From Polynucleobacter sp. MWH-UH23A (GTDB taxonomy: Bacteria > Pseudomonadota > Gammaproteobacteria > Burkholderiales > Burkholderiaceae): 64,000 bases of DNA. Location of the stretch: NCBI RefSeq assembly GCF_040409805.1, contig NZ_CP099572.1:744001-808000 (forward strand), written 5' to 3'. A program made the position numbers and the translations under genes. The notes under the pieces are model-generated. The model was not told where the DNA came from. It worked only from the letters and a program-made list of their open reading frames with translations, and ran no database searches. Below are positions 50,178 through 59,029 of the stretch, one piece after another (the first letter of the stretch is position 1; each line of letters begins with the position of its first letter).

Positions 50178-51099
50178 GAACATCAAACGCAGCTTTTAAT
50201 CTGCGTGAATAAGAGTCCGATACCTGGGCAATTTCTTCGGGGCTCCACTTACGAAATCCTTCACCCGCTTTCATGCCAGTTTTTCCGTCGGCCATGAGTT
50301 GTACAACTTTTGGGGGCAAGGTGGTGATGTTGGATAGGGACGGGTAAATTTCTTTCGCCGCATTGGCCATGCCATCCCAACCTGAAATTTCTTTCTGCGT
50401 CATTGGACCGACCGCAGCATAACGAAATCCAAAGCTATAACGTACCGCATCGTCGATATCTTCCGGGGTTGCGATGCCTTCCTGTACGAGAGATAAAGCC
50501 TCTCTCATCAAAGCGTGTTGAATGCGGTTAGCCAAAAATCCTGGAATATCTTTTTTCACCAGAACTGGTTTTTTGTCTACTGATCTATAGAGTTCGCACG
50601 CTTGCTCGGCGTATTGAATGTCTGTCTTTTGGCCCATGACAATTTCAACTAATGGCACCACTTCAGCAGGCATAAAGTAGTGCGCACCCATCATACGGTT
50701 AGCTGTTTTTAAGCCTTCTGCAATTTTGCTGATTGGGAACCCAGAGCTATTACTTCCAATAGGAATATTTGTTGGAACTACTTGGTCTAAGTATTTGAAA
50801 ACTTCTTGCTTTAAAACAAGGTTCTCTGCGACGGTTTCAATGACCCACATACAATCATTCCACCCCTGGTATTCCTCAAGTATTCCAACGACTTGCTGCT
50901 TCTTGATGTCAGCTTGATCTTTGGTGGCATTATCTCCTTCCACGCCAATTTTCTTTGCAAGGGCGAGGGCCTTATCAAGACAGGCCTCCGCTTTCTCATT
51001 ACTTCTTCCTAAGATGACTACAGGGACGCTATGAGCTAAAAATCCAGCGGCAATGCCTGCGCCCATGATTCCGGTTCCAACAACGACTACAGATTTCAT
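50164..51099 (-). CDS. 3-hydroxyacyl-CoA dehydrogenase-like / L-gulonate dehydrogenase-like enzyme
   Basis: 311 residues. Rossmann motif VVVGTGIMGAGIAAGF (5-20) and the HCDH pattern SNSSGFPISKIAEGL, GAHYFMPAEVVPLVEIV, KDIPGFLANRIQHALMREAL. Short forms of this family without a hydratase include L-gulonate 3-dehydrogenase (lambda-crystallin) as well as 3-hydroxybutyryl-CoA dehydrogenases. The neighbours favour a sugar-acid role (inference). Its promoter region contains one half of the candidate operator pair. Confidence 0.85.
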   Translation of the reverse strand: MKSVVVVGTGIMGAGIAAGFLAHSVPVVILGRSNEKAEACLDKALALAKKIGVEGDNATKDQADIKKQQVVGILEEYQGWNDCMWVIETVAENLVLKQEVFKYLDQVVPTNIPIGSNSSGFPISKIAEGLKTANRMMGAHYFMPAEVVPLVEIVMGQKTDIQYAEQACELYRSVDKKPVLVKKDIPGFLANRIQHALMREALSLVQEGIATPEDIDDAVRYSFGFRYAAVGPMTQKEISGWDGMANAAKEIYPSLSNITTLPPKVVQLMADGKTGMKAGEGFRKWSPEEIAQVSDSYSRRLKAAFDVLNIE

Positions 51100-51110
51100 A
51101 TTTTTAAACC

Positions 51111-51123
51111 TATACGGTTAAGT
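51111..51123. promoter_or_regulatory. Candidate operator, left copy
   Basis: TATACGGTTAAGT at 51111-51123 matches the reverse complement of 51206-51218 at 12 of 13 positions. It sits 12 bp before the start of the minus-strand dehydrogenase, at its promoter or leader. It is probably a site for the GntR regulator encoded at 52174. Confidence 0.6.
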
Positions 51124-51205
51124 AATAATTTGATTAGATGGTGACGAGTCAATAATTATGTAAGATTAGCATCATTTATGGTTTAATAGTAAAACCTTAA
51201 AACTA

Positions 51206-51218
51206 ACTTATCCGTATA
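51206..51218. promoter_or_regulatory. Candidate operator, right copy
   Basis: ACTTATCCGTATA on the plus strand, an inverted copy of 51111-51123. It sits 21 bp before the SMP-30 start and just before its ribosome-binding site. Two facing copies flank the divergent promoters. Confidence 0.6.
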
Positions 51219-51239
51219 ACTAATTCGAGGAGACAAAAC

Positions 51240-52172
51240 GTGACCATGCATAACCCCTTCCAGCCAGTAGAAAAAATCAAAACGGAAGTTTTTGCAACGA
51301 TGCCAGAGAAATTTAGAAAAAAATCTCGTACTGGCTGGTCAGATCCAAATCGTCAGGGGGCAGAGGTAGAGTGTTTCTTGGAGGGCCCATCTTTTGATCG
51401 CGAAGGTAATTTGTGGTTTGTTGATATTCCCTTTGGCCGTATTTTTAGAATCGATACCAAAGGTAATTGGGAATTAATTACTCAATACGATGGGTGGCCA
51501 AATGGATTGAAATTCCACAAAGATGGTCGCGCATTCATTTGTGACTACAAAGCAGGGTTGCTGGCTTTAGATCCAAAAACTGGAAAAATTGAAACTATTC
51601 TGGGTTCTATGTATAGCGAGAACTTCAAGGGTTTAAATGACCTTCACTTCGCATCCAACGGTGATCTGTATTTCACAGACCAAGGTCAGACAGGTATTGC
51701 GGATCCAACGGGTCGTGTATTTAGATTGCGCGCTAATGGTCAATTAGATCGTTTGGCATTAAATGTTCCAAGTCCTAATGGTATTACCTTAAACACCCAA
51801 GAGAAGCACGTATTTGTTGCAGCTACTCGCTCACAGCAAATTTGGCGCCTGCCATTAATGGCTGATGGCTCAGTTTCTAAGACAGGTGTAGCTATTCAGT
51901 TAACTGGTGGTGTTGCAGGACCTGACGGGATTGAGATGGATTCTGAGAATGGTTTATTGGTATGCCATCTTGGTATTGGTATCTGGAGATTTGATAGCAA
52001 TATGTTGCCTACCCACTTAATCTACTCTGAAAATCCACATCATCACCATTTGGCGAATATGTGCTTTGGCGGTCCTGACAATAAAGATCTCTACATTACT
52101 GAATCTTTGTCGGGCGATATTTTGAAAGTAACCTTGCCAGTTGCTGGCAAAAAAATGTTTGGACTTTCCTAA
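51240..52172 (+). CDS. SMP-30/gluconolactonase-family lactonase
   Basis: 310 residues, six-bladed propeller with the family pattern GPSFDREGNLWFVDIPFGRI, NGLKFHKDGR and FKGLNDLHFASNGDLYFTD, and metal-binding E, N and D. It hydrolyses sugar or aliphatic lactones. GTG 51240 is used; GAGGAGA at 51226-51232 is 7 nt upstream. No signal peptide. The GntR gene follows immediately. Confidence 0.88.
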   Translation: MTMHNPFQPVEKIKTEVFATMPEKFRKKSRTGWSDPNRQGAEVECFLEGPSFDREGNLWFVDIPFGRIFRIDTKGNWELITQYDGWPNGLKFHKDGRAFICDYKAGLLALDPKTGKIETILGSMYSENFKGLNDLHFASNGDLYFTDQGQTGIADPTGRVFRLRANGQLDRLALNVPSPNGITLNTQEKHVFVAATRSQQIWRLPLMADGSVSKTGVAIQLTGGVAGPDGIEMDSENGLLVCHLGIGIWRFDSNMLPTHLIYSENPHHHHLANMCFGGPDNKDLYITESLSGDILKVTLPVAGKKMFGLS

Positions 52173-52173
52173 A

Positions 52174-52908
52174 TTGTCTGAGCGCTTACCGTTATACAAG
52201 TCTCTAGCGAATACGCTAGAGCAGCGTATTTATAACGGAGACTGGCCTGTCGGGTCTGTCTTGCCTGCCGAGGCAGACCTGTGCCGAGATTTTGACTCTA
52301 GTAGACATACTTTGCGGCATGCCTTGCAGATTTTGGAGGCGAATGGATTGATCTATCGCCATCAAGGTGCGCCCACAAAAGTAGTCTCACGGCAACGTTT
52401 GCGTCGTTTTACACAAAGCTTTAATTCCCCAATTGATATCTTGAGTTATTCACGTGATACCTATCGTGAGAACTTAATTGAGGAATATATTGAGTTAGAT
52501 CAACCCTTGAGTCAAATCGTTGGTGCTCCAGTGGGTTCTTCTTGGTATCACATTGGTGGAATTCGCAAACGCCAAAAGTTAGAAGAGGTTATTGCCTGGA
52601 CTGATATTTACATCTTGCCCCAGTTTGCATCGCTGACAAAAGATCCTGAGCACACCCAGGTGATGGTGTATGAGCAAATTGAAAAAAAATATGGTGCCCG
52701 AATTGAGCGTGCGGAAGTGGATGTGTATGCCGCATCAGCATCGCCTGTCATTTCCAAAAAACTGAATATAGAGCCTAATGCCTCATGCTTAGTGATTATT
52801 CGCCGCTATTTTGATGACCAAGATAAGCTGTTTGAGGTAACGGTCACGCATCATCCTGAAAATAAATACAAATACAGCATGGAATTTAAAGCGAGCTCAG
52901 AGGTATAA
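52174..52908 (+). CDS. GntR/HutC-family transcriptional regulator (UTRA domain)
   Basis: 244 residues from TTG 52174 (alternatives TTG 52159, 52141). N-terminal winged helix (LYKSLANTLEQRIYNGDWPVGSVLPAEADLC, HTLRHALQILEANGLI) and a C-terminal UTRA ligand-binding domain. It lies between the lactonase and dehydrogenase genes, so it probably represses this cluster and responds to a sugar acid. The inverted pair at 51111 and 51206 is a candidate site. Confidence 0.87.
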   Translation: MSERLPLYKSLANTLEQRIYNGDWPVGSVLPAEADLCRDFDSSRHTLRHALQILEANGLIYRHQGAPTKVVSRQRLRRFTQSFNSPIDILSYSRDTYRENLIEEYIELDQPLSQIVGAPVGSSWYHIGGIRKRQKLEEVIAWTDIYILPQFASLTKDPEHTQVMVYEQIEKKYGARIERAEVDVYAASASPVISKKLNIEPNASCLVIIRRYFDDQDKLFEVTVTHHPENKYKYSMEFKASSEV

Positions 52909-52914
52909 ATCAAG

Positions 52915-53964
52915 ATGAAATATTTATCCATTGCAGATGCTCAAGGATTCATCGCTAGAGCGCTAGAGGCAGAAAAAGTACCTGCAGCGGATGCAAAATT
53001 GATTGCTAACCTGATGGTGCAATCGGATCTGGTTGGCGCTGATGGACATGGAATTTTTCGGTTGCCTGCTTACCTTAAGAGAATACGTGCTGGCGGTGTA
53101 AATCTTCAGCCCAATATTCATGTTGAGCGCGAGCAGGGCGCGACTGCGCTCATTAATGGCGACAATGCGCTAGGTCATTTAGTGATGAACCGTGCGGTTG
53201 AGCTTGCGCTTGAGAAGGTGAAGCAAAATAGCGTCTGTTGGATTGGAAGTCATTATGGAAATCATTCTGGCGCCGCATCAGTATATGTTCGTAAATTAGC
53301 TGAAAAAGGCTATATTGGAATTTATATGGCGGTTGGCAATGCGAATCACATGGCTCCATGGGGTGGAATTGATTTGCTTTTATCAACCAATCCAATTGCT
53401 ATTGCCGTTCCTGCCGGTAAAGAGCCAATTGTCTTATTGGATATAGCTACTACAGTCGCCGCCTACGGTAAAGTAAAAGTCGCTGCGCAAAAGGGCGAAT
53501 CTATTCCTGATGATTGGATGATAGATAAACAAGGCAAACCGATTACAGATCCAAAGCGATCTGCTGAAGGTTCTTTATTGCCAATCGGTGGCTACAAAGG
53601 CTATGGCTTAGCAGTCATGATTGGCCTATTAGCCGGCGCCTTAAATAATGCGGCAGTAGGCAAGGGAACAATTGATTTCAATGCTCACCATGATTTGGTT
53701 ACCAATACTGGGCAAACGATTATTGCGGTAGATCCAAGTGCTTTTGGTAATAGGGATGACTTCATCGCTCGGGTGATTGAACTGGTGAATGATTTGAAAA
53801 GCTCGACAACCCTTCCTGGAGTGAAAGAAATCCGCGTACCAGGAGAAGGCGCTGCTAAAACCATGTTAGAAAGACAGAAATTGGGCATACCAGTTTCGCC
53901 CGAACTGCTAGGTGCCTTAAATGCCTGCGCTAGAGAATGCGGAATAGCGACTCTAGCACTATAA
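52915..53964 (+). CDS. LDH2/malate dehydrogenase-family oxidoreductase
   Basis: 349 residues with the YlbC/YiaK-type pattern GADGHGIFRLPAYLKRI, HYGNHSGAASVYVRKL and MAPWGGIDLLLSTNPIAIA. This NAD(P)-dependent family includes malate, ureidoglycolate, sulfolactate and 2,3-diketo-L-gulonate enzymes. It starts 6 nt after the GntR gene. A role in oxidising the hydroxy acid from the lactonase is suggested by context. Confidence 0.88.
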   Translation: MKYLSIADAQGFIARALEAEKVPAADAKLIANLMVQSDLVGADGHGIFRLPAYLKRIRAGGVNLQPNIHVEREQGATALINGDNALGHLVMNRAVELALEKVKQNSVCWIGSHYGNHSGAASVYVRKLAEKGYIGIYMAVGNANHMAPWGGIDLLLSTNPIAIAVPAGKEPIVLLDIATTVAAYGKVKVAAQKGESIPDDWMIDKQGKPITDPKRSAEGSLLPIGGYKGYGLAVMIGLLAGALNNAAVGKGTIDFNAHHDLVTNTGQTIIAVDPSAFGNRDDFIARVIELVNDLKSSTTLPGVKEIRVPGEGAAKTMLERQKLGIPVSPELLGALNACARECGIATLAL

Positions 53965-53983
53965 AAATTCTGGAGGAGACAAT

Positions 53984-54955
53984 ATGTTTAAAAATATAAT
54001 CAAAAACATAGCAATCAGCGTAGCGATATCAGCCCTTTTTGCGGGGGTGGTCAATGCCGCCTATCCGGATAAACCAATCAAGATGATGATTGGTTATGCG
54101 CCGGGTAGCTCAACGGATATCGTAGGTAGAATGATTGCGAATGATTTAAGTGTTGCGCTCAAGCAACCAATCGTTGTTGAGAATCGTGGTGGAGCTGCAG
54201 GAAGTTTAGCTGCAGAAGCAGTGGCTAAAAGCAATCCAGATGGCTACACGATCTTATTCGCGCAAAACGGTTTGGCAATTAATGTTGCCGCAAATCCAAA
54301 ATTACCCTTTAACGGTCAAAAAGATTTATTGCCTGTAGTGGGTGTTGCTGCCACTCCTCACATTCTGATTGTGAACAATAATTCTCCAGCGAAAAATGTA
54401 GCTGACTTAATGGCGATGCTAAAAGCTGACCCTGGAAAATTGAGCTTTGGTTCTTCTGGCATTGGGAATTCGGATCACATGGCAGGAGAGTTGTTTCTGG
54501 CTACCACTGGTTTGCAAGCCATTCATGTGCCCTATAAAGGCGGCTCACCTGCTGCTACGGATTTAGTAGGAGGGCAAATTGATTTCTATTTCGCAGGAAT
54601 GCCTGTAGGGCTTCCGCTCTATAAAGGCGATAAGGCGAGAGCTTTAGCGGTGACAAGTAAAAATCGTTTTAGTGGCGCTCCTGAGTTGATGACTATTCAA
54701 GAGGCTGGGGTGAAGGGCTATGAGATGGCTTTATGGCAGGGCATGTTTGTGCCAGCCGGAACACCACAAAATATTATCAAGGCGCTTAATAACTCAACTC
54801 TAAAAATTCTGGAAACCCCTGAGATGAAAGAGCGTTTTCAAAAAGCGGGCGTCCAAATCGCACCGATGGACACCAAGCAGTTCTCAGAGCTTTACTTTTC
54901 CGATATAGCAAGATGGAAAGTGGTGATGGAAAAAGCCAAGATTAAACTAGACTAA
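53984..54955 (+). CDS. Bug-family substrate-binding protein
   Basis: 323 residues. Signal peptide to about residue 25, then AAYPDKPIKMMIGYAPGSSTDIVGR. GGAGGAGA gives a strong ribosome-binding site. It is the last gene of the lactonase-GntR-dehydrogenase operon and likely binds the substrate or its precursor. No adjacent permease. Confidence 0.9.
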   Translation: MFKNIIKNIAISVAISALFAGVVNAAYPDKPIKMMIGYAPGSSTDIVGRMIANDLSVALKQPIVVENRGGAAGSLAAEAVAKSNPDGYTILFAQNGLAINVAANPKLPFNGQKDLLPVVGVAATPHILIVNNNSPAKNVADLMAMLKADPGKLSFGSSGIGNSDHMAGELFLATTGLQAIHVPYKGGSPAATDLVGGQIDFYFAGMPVGLPLYKGDKARALAVTSKNRFSGAPELMTIQEAGVKGYEMALWQGMFVPAGTPQNIIKALNNSTLKILETPEMKERFQKAGVQIAPMDTKQFSELYFSDIARWKVVMEKAKIKLD

Positions 54956-54987
54956 TTTCAAAACCAGTCTTACTACAGAATTACTGC

Positions 54988-55689
54988 TTAAGCGCTGAGG
55001 TCAAACACTAAGACTTCAGCGCTTTTTCCATTGGAAATCGTCAATTGAGACTCATCTTGTATTAACAGAGCATCACCACCGTTGAGATCCAGGTTATTGA
55101 CTTGCAGAGAGCCGCGAATAAGGTGGACATACGCTTTACGACTTGGGTCCAATTCGAGGTCGGCGGACTGTTCGCCGTCAAATAAACCTGCATATATTTT
55201 GGCATCAGCTGAAATACTGACTGATCCAGCCTCGCAAGTTGGAGAGGCAACCAAACATAACTTCCCATCCTTATTGACAGTTGGAATGGTTTTTTGTTCG
55301 TAGCTAGGTGCAATTTCTAATTTATTGGGTTCAATCCAAATTTGTAGGAAGTGAGTGGTCTGGTCTTTTGCATGATTAAATTCGCTATGCATTATCCCAG
55401 TGCCAGCACTCATGCGTTGCACATCCCCAGGGGGAATGCCTTTGATATTTCCCATGCTGTCTTCATGTGCCAGCTCACCCGATAGCACATAGCTAATGAT
55501 TTCCATATTTCGATGGCCGTGCTTCCCAAAGCCCATCCCAGGAGCAACGCGATCTTCATTAATAACCCGTAAATTCCCCCAGCCCATAAAACGGGGGTCG
55601 TGATAGCCAGCAAATGAAAATGAGTGAAAGCTTTTGAGCCAGCCGTGGTCGGCATAGCCTCGCTCTTGGGATTTTCGGATAAATAGCAT
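54988..55689 (-). CDS. Pirin family protein (bicupin)
   Basis: 233 residues with the pirin N-terminal cupin (HGWLKSFHSFSFAGYHDPRF; metal ligands in FGKHGHRNMEII...HED) and a second cupin. Pirins bind iron; some act as quercetinase. It is divergent from the TAXI gene. Confidence 0.92.
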   Translation of the reverse strand: MLFIRKSQERGYADHGWLKSFHSFSFAGYHDPRFMGWGNLRVINEDRVAPGMGFGKHGHRNMEIISYVLSGELAHEDSMGNIKGIPPGDVQRMSAGTGIMHSEFNHAKDQTTHFLQIWIEPNKLEIAPSYEQKTIPTVNKDGKLCLVASPTCEAGSVSISADAKIYAGLFDGEQSADLELDPSRKAYVHLIRGSLQVNNLDLNGGDALLIQDESQLTISNGKSAEVLVFDLSA

Positions 55690-55767
55690 ATCGAACGTCT
55701 TTTCTTGATTATTGCTGCATTAAGCACATTATCATTAGCTTTTGAAATATTTGCTAAATGGTTGGGC

Positions 55768-57180
55768 ATGGGAAGCTTTAAAGAGAATACTCACGAAACC
55801 TTTTTGGGTTTAAAAGAGACTATTACTGAGAAATGGTCTGATTTCATCCAATTCTTAGAAGAGGCGTGGCCGCTATTAATTCTCTTGCTCGCGATTTTGA
55901 TGGGTATTTGGTGGTATGCAGACCCACCTCCGCCAAGACATGTGCAAATGGCCACTGGATCAGCAGGTGGTTCCTATGAAGAGCTTGGTAAAAAATATGC
56001 TGAGTATTTCGCTACAAAGGGCGTAACACTTGAGCTTGTCCCAACAATGGGCGCACAAGAAAATCTCATTCGCCTAAGCGATCGAAATGACCCTGTTCAA
56101 GCCGCCTTCGTTCAAGCGGGAGTAGAGCGACCTAAAAATATTAGCGGCATTCAATCCTTGGGTTCTATTGGTTATGATCCGATTTGGTTCTTTTATCGCG
56201 GCCCTGAAGTAAAGAGTAGCGACTTTCAAGTAGTCGCTGGGCACTCAAAATATTTTTCCAATCGCAAAGTGTCTGTAGGGGCCGAGGGGAGCGGAACTCA
56301 TGCCCAAACTACCCGGATTATTAAGCTATCCGGATTGGAGAATGCCGGATTGCAGTTTGTGAACTACCCAGGTGAAAAGGCTGTTAAAGCTTTACAAGCT
56401 GGTGAGATTGATGGCGCATTTATTGTTGATGCTTTAGAGGCGCATAACGTGCAGACTTTGCTTAAGGATCCCCAATTACACTTAGTTACCTTTAAGCGTG
56501 CAGAAGCGTTCACGAAGCTCATTCCATACGTGAAAATTTTGAACGTCCCTGAGGGGGCCTTTAATCTGCAGCGTAATTTCCCAAATCAAGATATCAAGTT
56601 AATTGCAACCACAACCAATTTGTTGATTGATGATCGGATGCATCCGGCGATTCAGTTTCTCTTTTTGGAGGCTGCCCGCGCAATCAATGGTAAAGAATCC
56701 TTTTTTGCGAATAGAGGTGAGTTCCCATCCTTTAAGGATTCTCTTTGGCCAGAAAGTCCAGTAGCTGTCCACTACGAAAAGAACAGTTATCCACTCATTG
56801 CGGCGTACTTTCCATTTTGGATGGCGGAGTTTATTAACCGTCTGTTATTTATCTTCTTGCCGTTTTGTGTAATCGCCTATCCTGTTCTGCGAGCTTTACC
56901 AAGCTATAGAACTAAGTTGATGTACAACAAGATCAATCGACTATACGGGGAATTAAAAACTTTTGAGCAAAGTCTATTGGCAACGTTTGACAGCGCTCAA
57001 AGAGATGAATACTTGAAAAAGCTAGATTTATTGGAATATCAGGCGCTCAACATCAAGGTATCGAAACGTCTCGCCGGTGACTATTACACCTTGCGAACAA
57101 GCATCGACTACGTACGCAATTGTTTGAATAGGGGTGTACACCCCTATCAGTTCAACGATGCAGTCGACCCGGATCTTTGA
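55768..57180 (+). CDS. TAXI-family TRAP binding protein with membrane anchors
   Basis: 470 residues from ATG 55768; an open frame back to TTG 55705 is less likely. It has an N-terminal membrane helix (about 36-51), the TAXI pattern ATGSAGGSYEELGKKYAEYF, VSVGAEGSGTHAQTTRII and GEIDGAFIVDAL, a second membrane helix (about 368-388) and a C-terminal coiled-coil tail. Known TAXI proteins feed TRAP permeases; none is adjacent. The two-anchor form suggests a fixed periplasmic receptor. Confidence 0.85.
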   Translation: MGSFKENTHETFLGLKETITEKWSDFIQFLEEAWPLLILLLAILMGIWWYADPPPPRHVQMATGSAGGSYEELGKKYAEYFATKGVTLELVPTMGAQENLIRLSDRNDPVQAAFVQAGVERPKNISGIQSLGSIGYDPIWFFYRGPEVKSSDFQVVAGHSKYFSNRKVSVGAEGSGTHAQTTRIIKLSGLENAGLQFVNYPGEKAVKALQAGEIDGAFIVDALEAHNVQTLLKDPQLHLVTFKRAEAFTKLIPYVKILNVPEGAFNLQRNFPNQDIKLIATTTNLLIDDRMHPAIQFLFLEAARAINGKESFFANRGEFPSFKDSLWPESPVAVHYEKNSYPLIAAYFPFWMAEFINRLLFIFLPFCVIAYPVLRALPSYRTKLMYNKINRLYGELKTFEQSLLATFDSAQRDEYLKKLDLLEYQALNIKVSKRLAGDYYTLRTSIDYVRNCLNRGVHPYQFNDAVDPDL

Positions 57181-57639
57181 TTATTCGTTTTCTGCGTGGC
57201 GACTTGGAAATTTAAACGAGGCGTAGCGAACGACTGCATTGGCCAAGGCTAGAACAAGAATAGTAATCCCCATGAGCAGGATTGCCATATCTGCCTCGTG
57301 CTTGGTGTTTACCAAATCAATAATCAGACGTGTTACTGCAGTAATCGCAACATAAATTAGGAACCGTACCGGCATATGGTTGGTCTTGAAATAAATTCCA
57401 ACCATAGCGCCGATTTCAAGGTAGATAAATAAAAGTAGTAGGTCTTCGATGGATGCAGATCCTTTGCTGACCATTCCCAAGAAGGCAACTACTGCAGACC
57501 AAACTGTTGCAGCGCCAATGCCAAACAATGCAATCCGATGAAAGAGCGAGACAAACAAATTGCCAATGGGTACTGTCCACCGCTCAATAGCGTTCTCTAT
57601 TTTGGTTGCGTCTTTCGGTGAAGTTGGGGTCATATTCAT
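57181..57639 (-). CDS. PsiE-family membrane protein
   Basis: 152 residues, four hydrophobic helices (about 32-55, 62-82, 88-108 and 115-135). The pattern FIYLEIGAMVGIYFKTNHMPVRFLIYVAITAVTRLIID (here about residues 72-109) marks the phosphate-starvation-inducible PsiE family. AGGAGG lies upstream of the ATG. Function unknown. Its stop abuts the TAXI stop. Confidence 0.88.
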   Translation of the reverse strand: MNMTPTSPKDATKIENAIERWTVPIGNLFVSLFHRIALFGIGAATVWSAVVAFLGMVSKGSASIEDLLLLFIYLEIGAMVGIYFKTNHMPVRFLIYVAITAVTRLIIDLVNTKHEADMAILLMGITILVLALANAVVRYASFKFPSRHAENE

Positions 57640-57698
57640 AAAGCCTCCTATATTATTGTTATTGAGCTCAGTATATTTATCGGAGTAAATAAGTAAAC

Positions 57699-57729
57699 AA
57701 AAAAAGGGGCAAATGCGCCCCTTTTTTCA
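57699..57729. terminator. Bidirectional terminator between psiE and the flavocytochrome genes
   Basis: AAAAAGGGGC and GCCCCTTTTTT pair around AAATGC, with A- and T-runs on the two sides. It closes the flavocytochrome genes on the minus strand. Confidence 0.75.
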
Positions 57730-57745
57730 TAAGTGTTGACCCAGA

Positions 57746-59020
57746 TCAACCTAGGGCGTCTGCCCAAATATTGTGGGCCCAACCCCATGCGTACACTCCT
57801 TCCAAGGTTGATGGGGCAGCCGAAAGGCCGCCAGAGCCTGGAACCGGTTTAAAGGTCTTCTCTGCGGCAATGTACTGGTGCACACTTGCCACATGGACCA
57901 CCTCCTTTGTATTAACGAAACTGTAGCAGGTGTTTGTTAATACTGGGGAGGGATTCACTTCCCAGCCGCTGAGTTCAGCAACAATTGCAGCCGCCGCAAC
58001 TTTAGCGTGTTGATTTGCCATGTGACCAGATTTTGGCATTGCAAAAGCAACCTGTATTGAATCACCTAATACATGGATATACTTTTGCGCTGTTGACTCA
58101 AAGTTCAGAAAATTCACATTAACCCAACGACCATTGGCATTGGCAAGACCAGTTTTAACTGCAATGTCACCAGCGCTCATAGCGGGTAATAAGTTCAATA
58201 CATCCGCTTTGATGTCTTCTTGAATTTCAAACTTAATTGTTTTGGTTTTTGCATCAACTCCAGTCACATTGTATTTTGGTAAATACTCAATCATGCCGGG
58301 GTACTGTTCTGCCCACACTTTTTTGAAGAGCGCACCTTTAGAAACCACGTCTTGATTGGCATCTAGGATGAGTACTTTGGACTTCGGCTTGTGTTGCTTG
58401 AAATAGTTTGCTACTTGGCAAGCACGCTCATAGGGTCCAGGAGGGCAACGGTATGGTGCCTCTGGAATGCTAATCGCAAAAGTTCCACCATCTCGCATTG
58501 CGGCTAGTTGCTTATGTAAGGTTACAGTCTCGGGACCTGCTTTCCATGCTTGCAAGGTAACCCCAGCTTTATTGGCTTGCGCGAGACCTTCGATGGTATT
58601 CATTAGCAGGCTTGTGCCTGGCGACAAAATCACTTTGTCATAGCGTAAGGTTTTACCCGATGCAAGCTTGACAGTTTTTTTTTCGGGATCAATGTTGCTG
58701 ACACTGTCTTGAACCATCTTGACTCCATGCCGCTTGCTTAGATTGTCATATGGGCTAGTAATATCGGCTAAAGTGCGTGATCCACCAACTACAAGGTTAG
58801 ATAAGGGGCATGAAACAAATGCGGCGTTGGGTTCTATCAAAGTCACATTTGCTGTGTTGTTGGAAAAAAGACGTAAATACTTCGCTGCGGTAGCGCCACC
58901 ATAGCCACCACCAATTACAAGTATTTCTGCTTTTTGTAAGTTTGCACGGGCTTGACCGGCAAAGCCTGCCAATAAGCCAATTCCAGCTGCGCTTTGTCCA
59001 ATAAAGTGTCGACGATCCAT
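57746..59020 (-). CDS. fccB: FAD subunit of a flavocytochrome c sulfide dehydrogenase-like pair
   Basis: 424 residues. Twin-Arg-like leader (DRRHFIGQSAAGIGLLAGFAG, given here as residues 2-22), FAD motif ILVIGGGYGGATAAKYL and the FCSD cysteines in APYRCPPGPYERACQ and TNTCYSFV. The C-terminus WGWAHNIWADALG is typical. It pairs with the monohaem cytochrome 9 nt upstream and would oxidise sulfide or a persulfide at the periplasmic side. No other sox genes are in the window. Confidence 0.85.
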   Translation of the reverse strand: MDRRHFIGQSAAGIGLLAGFAGQARANLQKAEILVIGGGYGGATAAKYLRLFSNNTANVTLIEPNAAFVSCPLSNLVVGGSRTLADITSPYDNLSKRHGVKMVQDSVSNIDPEKKTVKLASGKTLRYDKVILSPGTSLLMNTIEGLAQANKAGVTLQAWKAGPETVTLHKQLAAMRDGGTFAISIPEAPYRCPPGPYERACQVANYFKQHKPKSKVLILDANQDVVSKGALFKKVWAEQYPGMIEYLPKYNVTGVDAKTKTIKFEIQEDIKADVLNLLPAMSAGDIAVKTGLANANGRWVNVNFLNFESTAQKYIHVLGDSIQVAFAMPKSGHMANQHAKVAAAAIVAELSGWEVNPSPVLTNTCYSFVNTKEVVHVASVHQYIAAEKTFKPVPGSGGLSAAPSTLEGVYAWGWAHNIWADALG

Positions 59021-59029
59021 GTTGGGCTC

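Noticed and set aside
57736..57749. FNR-like TTGACCCAGATCAA near the end of the flavoprotein gene
   Set aside because: One mismatch to consensus, it overlaps coding sequence, and a terminator lies between it and psiE; no promoter fits.
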